Shown: one piece after another, positions 60,086 through 64,000 of the stretch
How the letters are laid out: every line of letters starts with the position of its first letter
Position numbering within the stretch: position 1 is the first letter of the stretch
Assembly: GCA_035995185.1 (NCBI GenBank)
Contig: DASYKT010000032.1
Span: 1 to 64,000 of the forward strand
From: DASYKT01 sp035995185
GTDB lineage: Bacteria; Acidobacteriota; Blastocatellia; Pyrinomonadales; Pyrinomonadaceae
Direction of reading: 5' to 3'
Length of the DNA stretch: 64,000 nt
Translations under genes and position numbers: made by a program
The notes under the pieces: generated by a model
What the model was told of the DNA's origin: nothing
The model's database searches: none
Seen by the model: only the letters and a program-made list of their open reading frames with translations

Positions 60086-61495
60086 TTATTTTTCTTCTTC
60101 TTCTTCCTCGTCTTTGGCGATCTCGACCCTGGTGCCGTCGGGCAGCGCATAATTGCCTTCGGTGACGACGGTCTCCCCGCCTTCCAATCCTTCGAGGATC
60201 TGTACTTTATCGCCTTGCTTGATACCGATCTTGACCTTGGTTTCGTGCGCGACCGATCCTTCATCAACGGTCATCACGGTCCCTTCGTCGGCGTTTGAGG
60301 CGTCCAGCGTGACGGCCGATAGCGGTATCACGACGGCGTCTTCCGCGGGCTCGCTCGATACGACAAACTGCGCCGAGCCGTTCACTTTCAGCAGACCGCG
60401 CGGGTTGCCGAAACGCGCCCACACTTCGACCGTCCGGTTTTGCGGATCGGCGGAACGGCTGATGAGGGTGACCTTTCCGCTCATTTCTCCGCCAGGTTCT
60501 TCCGGAGGCGCATCGGCCGGATGAACGGTCACCGCGTCGCCCACTTTGAGATCGGCCACCACCGAATCGGCAAACTGCGCCTTGACGAAAACCTCGCCCA
60601 GATCGGCGATCGTCAAAAGCTTCGCCCCTGAGGCGGCAAACTCTCCTTCGAACTGGAACTGATCGGTCACGATGCCGGAGATCGGCGAGTGAATTTCAGC
60701 CAGCCTGGCCTGTGCGTCGAGCGCATTTAAATGGTCCTGCGCTTGTTTTATTTTGCTTTGGGCAATGGCGCGGGCGTTCGGGTTGGCGGCGGTTTTATTT
60801 AGCTCGGCATTTTTTTGCGCCAGCCGGTAGGCATTTTCCGCATTGGTCAGCTCGAGTTTCGATGCTTCCAACTCTTTGAGCGGCAGGCCGCCCTTGGCGT
60901 AGAGATCTTTGCGCCGTTCGTAGACCGCACGTTTATTATCGACCGTGGCTTTCGCATCGGAGAGTTCTTTTTCGGCTTGGGCCGCGGTCTGCGGAATGGT
61001 CACCCTCTGCACTGTCTCAAGATTTAATTTTGCTTCTTCGAGCGCGGCCTGCGCTTCGCTGCGCTGCGCCTGCAGGTCTTTGGAAGCGAGAGTGGCCAGA
61101 ACCTCGCCTTTTTGGACGAATTCATTTTTTAACAGCCGCATCTGCGTGATCTGAGCGGAAATGCTCGCTGAAACCGTGGATTGCTCGACCGGCGCGACCG
61201 TTCCGATAGCTGAAACTTCTTTTGCGATCGGGCCTTTCTCCGCCTTTTCTACCTTGACGCTGACGACCACGTCTTCTTTTTTCTCCGTCTCACTTTCAGC
61301 TGCCAGGGCCGGGCTGCGAAAATAAAAATACGCGCCGATAAGCAGCGCGGCCACGACAAACACACCGAGCGCGATAAAGATCCGCTTGTTTGACGACGTG
61401 TCTATTTCATCTGCTTCCGCAGCTTGAGCGTCTTTGTTTTCTTCGGCCTCTTTTGGCCGCTTGTCGTCGATATTGTTCAGGTTTTCTTCACTCAT
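60086..61495 (-). CDS. RND periplasmic adaptor (membrane fusion protein)
   Basis: The product is 469 aa. An acidic N-terminal cytosolic tail (MSEENLNNIDDKRPKEAEEN) is followed by one membrane helix (FIALGVFVVAALLIGAYFYF). Next come a barrel-sandwich hybrid or lipoyl region (KGPIAKEVSAIGTVAPVEQS), a long helical hairpin (about 150-260) and HSPISGIVTDQFQFEGEF, then the beta-barrel and membrane-proximal domains. It links pump and outer-membrane channel. ATG 61495 has a GGAG site; the frame extends to 61528. The C-terminus is unusually acidic (AKDEEEEEEK). Confidence 0.92.
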   Translation of the reverse strand: MSEENLNNIDDKRPKEAEENKDAQAAEADEIDTSSNKRIFIALGVFVVAALLIGAYFYFRSPALAAESETEKKEDVVVSVKVEKAEKGPIAKEVSAIGTVAPVEQSTVSASISAQITQMRLLKNEFVQKGEVLATLASKDLQAQRSEAQAALEEAKLNLETVQRVTIPQTAAQAEKELSDAKATVDNKRAVYERRKDLYAKGGLPLKELEASKLELTNAENAYRLAQKNAELNKTAANPNARAIAQSKIKQAQDHLNALDAQARLAEIHSPISGIVTDQFQFEGEFAASGAKLLTIADLGEVFVKAQFADSVVADLKVGDAVTVHPADAPPEEPGGEMSGKVTLISRSADPQNRTVEVWARFGNPRGLLKVNGSAQFVVSSEPAEDAVVIPLSAVTLDASNADEGTVMTVDEGSVAHETKVKIGIKQGDKVQILEGLEGGETVVTEGNYALPDGTRVEIAKDEEEEEEK

Positions 61496-61524
61496 TTTTT
61501 CCACTCCAACAAGGTTGAGTAGTT

Positions 61525-62883
61525 TCACTGCCCGATGGCCCTTAGCAGCCGTGACCGCGCCGTTTGATAATCGAAAAGCGCCTGGTAAAGCGCCAGCCTT
61601 TGAGTTATCAAGGCATTTTGCGCATCCGTCACCTCGGTGATCGGGGCTTCGCCGGCCCGGTAACGCGCGATCGAGGCGTTAAGAATTTGCTCCGCGGAGG
61701 TGATACTTTCCGCCAGCTGCCTGATCCGCGAACGCGCGGAAAGGGCCTGTGCGCGCGCGGTGTAAAAGTCCCGGACAAATTGCCGTTCCGCCATCCGGCG
61801 CGCATTTTCCCCTTGCTGAACTTTTAGTTTTGCCTGTGTCTCGCGCGACTTGCTCGCGCCGGCGTCAAAGATGGGGATCGTCACACCGACATTTACCTGC
61901 ACGCCCAAAGCGTCTTTGACCCTGACCGGGGTCAGCGAATCCGAAATAAAACCGCCGCTGACGGAATAATTAAATTGCGGGCGCCGCTCGGCCTTGGCGA
62001 TGTTGGCGTCTTCCTCGGCGGCCTTTTTGTCCGCTTCGAATTGGACAAATTCAGGACGGGTACTGATCGCGGTTTCGGTATAGCCTTCGATGTCGCCGTC
62101 TACCGGCACTTGCAAAAACAGGTCCTCCGTTTCGACCGGGAGCTTCTGATCGTACCCGATCAAAAAACGCAGGGCCGCGGCATTTACCGCTTCTTCCGTT
62201 TTAGCCTGTTCCAGCTCATCCCGACGGTTTGAAATTTGCAGCTGCGCCCGCAGCAGATCGACCGGGGCTATCTCGCCCGCATCCAATTGCAATTTGGTGT
62301 TGTGTTCAAATTCGGCGGCGGCCGACAGGTTAAGTTCAGCGCCGCGGCGCTTGGCGGTGGCCAGGGCCAGGTTGTAATAAGCATCCTGGACGGCCTGGAT
62401 CAAGTCGCGCTTGGCTACGGCGCTTCCGGCGCGCGCCGATTCGAGCAAGGCCTGATCTTTTCTCAAAGTCGCACGAAGCTTTCCCGACGTATCGAGTTCG
62501 CCCGCCGCATTGATCAATCCCTGATAAACGTTGATGGCGTCGGCGCCGAGAAATGAAGGCGGGCGCGGGTTGGTGGAATTATTTAGCGACGGGGAAGTGT
62601 AGATGTAATTTGGCTGGGCGGTGACCTTTGGCAAAAAGGCGGCTTTGGCCTGGGTAATATCTTCGGCGGCGATCTTTTCGTTAAGCTGGGCAGAGCGGAA
62701 ATTAGAGGCCTGGTTTAAAGCCAGCTCGACCGCTTCGGACAGAGTCAGAGGCCGCACCGGAGAAGATCCGGTTTGGGCCTGAACATTGGCTGCTGAGGCT
62801 GCTGAAAACCAAAGCAAAAAAAGCAGCAGCACGTTTTTTCCCGCTTGTCTGATCATGCAAAAAAAGGCAATGACCTCACTCAT
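61525..62883 (-). CDS. TolC-family outer-membrane efflux protein
   Basis: The product is 452 aa with a signal peptide (AGKNVLLLFLLWFSAASAAN). Two OEP halves are visible: LTLSEAVELALNQASNFRSA and helical stretches, then RRPQFNYSVSGGFISDS, NVGVTIPIFDAGASKSRETQ and TDAQNALITQRLALYQALFD near the end. It forms the outer-membrane channel of the pump encoded downstream. ATG 62883 has GGGAGGA directly before it; ATG 62856 is an alternative. It begins the operon TolC-adaptor-RND. Confidence 0.92.
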   Translation of the reverse strand: MSEVIAFFCMIRQAGKNVLLLFLLWFSAASAANVQAQTGSSPVRPLTLSEAVELALNQASNFRSAQLNEKIAAEDITQAKAAFLPKVTAQPNYIYTSPSLNNSTNPRPPSFLGADAINVYQGLINAAGELDTSGKLRATLRKDQALLESARAGSAVAKRDLIQAVQDAYYNLALATAKRRGAELNLSAAAEFEHNTKLQLDAGEIAPVDLLRAQLQISNRRDELEQAKTEEAVNAAALRFLIGYDQKLPVETEDLFLQVPVDGDIEGYTETAISTRPEFVQFEADKKAAEEDANIAKAERRPQFNYSVSGGFISDSLTPVRVKDALGVQVNVGVTIPIFDAGASKSRETQAKLKVQQGENARRMAERQFVRDFYTARAQALSARSRIRQLAESITSAEQILNASIARYRAGEAPITEVTDAQNALITQRLALYQALFDYQTARSRLLRAIGQ

Positions 62884-62991
62884 TCCTCCCTATGCTGTTT
62901 ATATAGATTAATGAGCTTAAGATGAATAGAAGATTAATTGGCCTTAGGGAACACTTGTATCAGGAAAGATTTTGGAGATCAGGTAAGCCGG

Positions 62992-63088
62992 AGCGGGCGC
63001 AAGCGGCCCTTCCTGACCTGAGAGGTATGCGGCTAGAAAGATAAGGTCTAAAAAATTCGCAGTCCGGAAGGGTTGCTTGCGCCCGCTC
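62992..63088. repeat. Inverted repeat upstream of the efflux operon
   Basis: Two 23-bp arms (62992-63014 and 63066-63088) match as reverse complements with two mismatches (GAGCGGGCGCAAGC ... CCCTTCC). The loop is 51 bases. The element lies between the kinase gene and the TolC gene and is probably another dispersed palindrome. Confidence 0.7.
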
Positions 63089-63097
63089 TTAAGAAAG

Positions 63098-64000
63098 CTA
63101 TTGACTGGATTTTAGAGGCAAAGCAAAGGCCAGTATGAATGTGCTGCCATTTTCGTTAGAAGATAAAAGCTCGATCTTGCCGTGATGGATCTCGGCTATC
63201 CACCCGGCGATGGAAAGCCCGAGCCCGGCCCCGCTGTTAGCCGTGCCGTTTGACCGGCTGCGTGCTTTATCGGCGCGATAGAAACGTTCGAATATCCTGG
63301 CCTGTTCTTCCGGCAAAATACCTTTGCCGGTGTCCGAGACCGTAATCTGATAACCGTCGGAAGTTTTCTTTCCCACGACCGTTACTTTGCCTGCCTCGCG
63401 GTTATATTTGATGGCGTTGTCCAGCAGGTTGATAAACAAACGATGAAGCAATTGTTCATCTCCGGCCGTTAAAAATTCTTCGGCGGAAATATCGATCGAG
63501 ATATTTCGTTCGTCGGCCAATACCCTGATCTTCCGCACGCAGTCCGTCAAAATTTCGTCCAGGTAAAGGTCGCGAAAATTTGTTCGGAATTGGCCGGCAT
63601 CGGCGCGGGCGAGAGTAAAAAGGTCCTCGACAATGCGGGTCAGCCTTTTACTTTCATCGCTGACAACTTCCAGCGATTCGCGCAGTTCACCCTGCGAACG
63701 GTCGGCGCGCGAAAGCGCCACTTCGGATTCACCGCGCACGATCGCCAGCGGCGTGCGCAGCTCGTGCGAAGCGTCGGCCATAAATCGCCGCTGCTGTTCA
63801 AAAGAATTTTCCAACCGTTCGAGCATTAGGTTAAACACGACGGCAAGATTTCCCAATTCATCCCTGTCGTTTTTGACCGGAAGCCGTGCGTTCAAATTTG
63901 CCGCGCCGATCTCGGCGGCCGACCGCGTCATCGCAGCCACCGGCGATAAAGACTTACGCGCCAGAAAATAACCGCCGAGACTGGCCAGGATCAAAACGAG
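63098..64000 (-). CDS. Sensor histidine kinase, N-terminus beyond the window
   Basis: At least 300 residues are visible. A membrane helix end (MILASLGGYFLARKSLSPVA) is followed by HAMP (about 18-70), HisKA with FMADASHELRTPLAIVRGES (phospho-His), and HATPase_c with LFINLLDNAIKYN, VSDTGKGILPEEQARIFERF and GLGLSIAGWI. It is an EnvZ/OmpR-type kinase. The frame is open through the window edge, so the sensor part is missing. It lies 215 bases before the efflux operon in the same direction and probably controls it with a response regulator just outside the window. Confidence 0.9.
   Translation of the reverse strand, partial: LVLILASLGGYFLARKSLSPVAAMTRSAAEIGAANLNARLPVKNDRDELGNLAVVFNLMLERLENSFEQQRRFMADASHELRTPLAIVRGESEVALSRADRSQGELRESLEVVSDESKRLTRIVEDLFTLARADAGQFRTNFRDLYLDEILTDCVRKIRVLADERNISIDISAEEFLTAGDEQLLHRLFINLLDNAIKYNREAGKVTVVGKKTSDGYQITVSDTGKGILPEEQARIFERFYRADKARSRSNGTANSGAGLGLSIAGWIAEIHHGKIELLSSNENGSTFILAFALPLKSSQ

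Overview
The window looks like chromosomal DNA of an Acidobacteriota member, probably near Blastocatellia/Pyrinomonadaceae. This rests on protein style, not on a marker gene: a secreted VWA protein of the acidobacterial type, a TPR-CHAT protein with an anti-sigma-like N-terminus beside a sigma factor, three proteins ending in the same carboxypeptidase-regulatory-like domain, many short secreted proteins, and spacers full of palindromic repeats. There is no rRNA, tRNA, CRISPR array or prophage. The only transposase-like gene is a REP-associated tyrosine transposase (RAYT).

Layout. 1-0.8 kb: gene-free, repeat-rich. 0.8-8.2 kb: two small secreted proteins, a UspA-type protein, then a minus-strand cassette of ECF-like sigma factor, membrane TPR-CHAT protease and an unknown protein. 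8.7-14.5 kb: a secreted subtilase with Glu at the usual His position, a TAP-like hydrolase, and a TrmB-like regulator behind a perfect palindromic operator. 14.7-39 kb: a dispersed plus-strand set for tryptophan/kynurenine breakdown by the 2-aminomuconate route: aminomuconic semialdehyde dehydrogenase (14.7), RidA-type aminomuconate deaminase (20.6), 3-hydroxyanthranilate dioxygenase (23.1), ACMS decarboxylase (30.1), kynureninase (32.0), kynurenine monooxygenase (35.7), an SDR (37.3) and a cyclase-family putative formamidase (38.2). Between them lie the RAYT/REP unit, a periplasmic PepT, DinB and flavin-binding proteins, an SGNH hydrolase, a pentapeptide protein, a nucleotidyltransferase with a tiny partner, cytochrome bd oxidase (cydAB) and a VWA protein. 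No tryptophan 2,3-dioxygenase is visible. 39-48 kb: a Nif11-like small protein with a sulfotransferase, an SRPBCC-ArsR-DinB operon with a clear promoter/operator, a DUF421 membrane protein, a DUF305 plus LVIVD-like secreted pair, and a secreted protein with the shared C-terminal domain. 48.5-53 kb: a propeller-type sensor kinase broken by one frameshift, an intact LuxR-type response regulator, and a receiver-domain gene broken by another frameshift. 53-56.5 kb: four hydrolase/reductase genes in a row. 57-64 kb: a TolC-adaptor-RND efflux operon behind a sensor kinase that is cut by the window edge.

Most distinctive signals: (i) the RAYT with inverted REPs upstream and five 34-bp tandem REP units downstream, plus relatives elsewhere with changed stems; (ii) an in-frame 75-bp palindrome inside the kynurenine monooxygenase gene; (iii) the sigma / TPR-CHAT / unknown cassette; (iv) the Nif11-like/sulfotransferase pair at the end of the kynurenine set. 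All functional names come from reading motifs; no database search was run.
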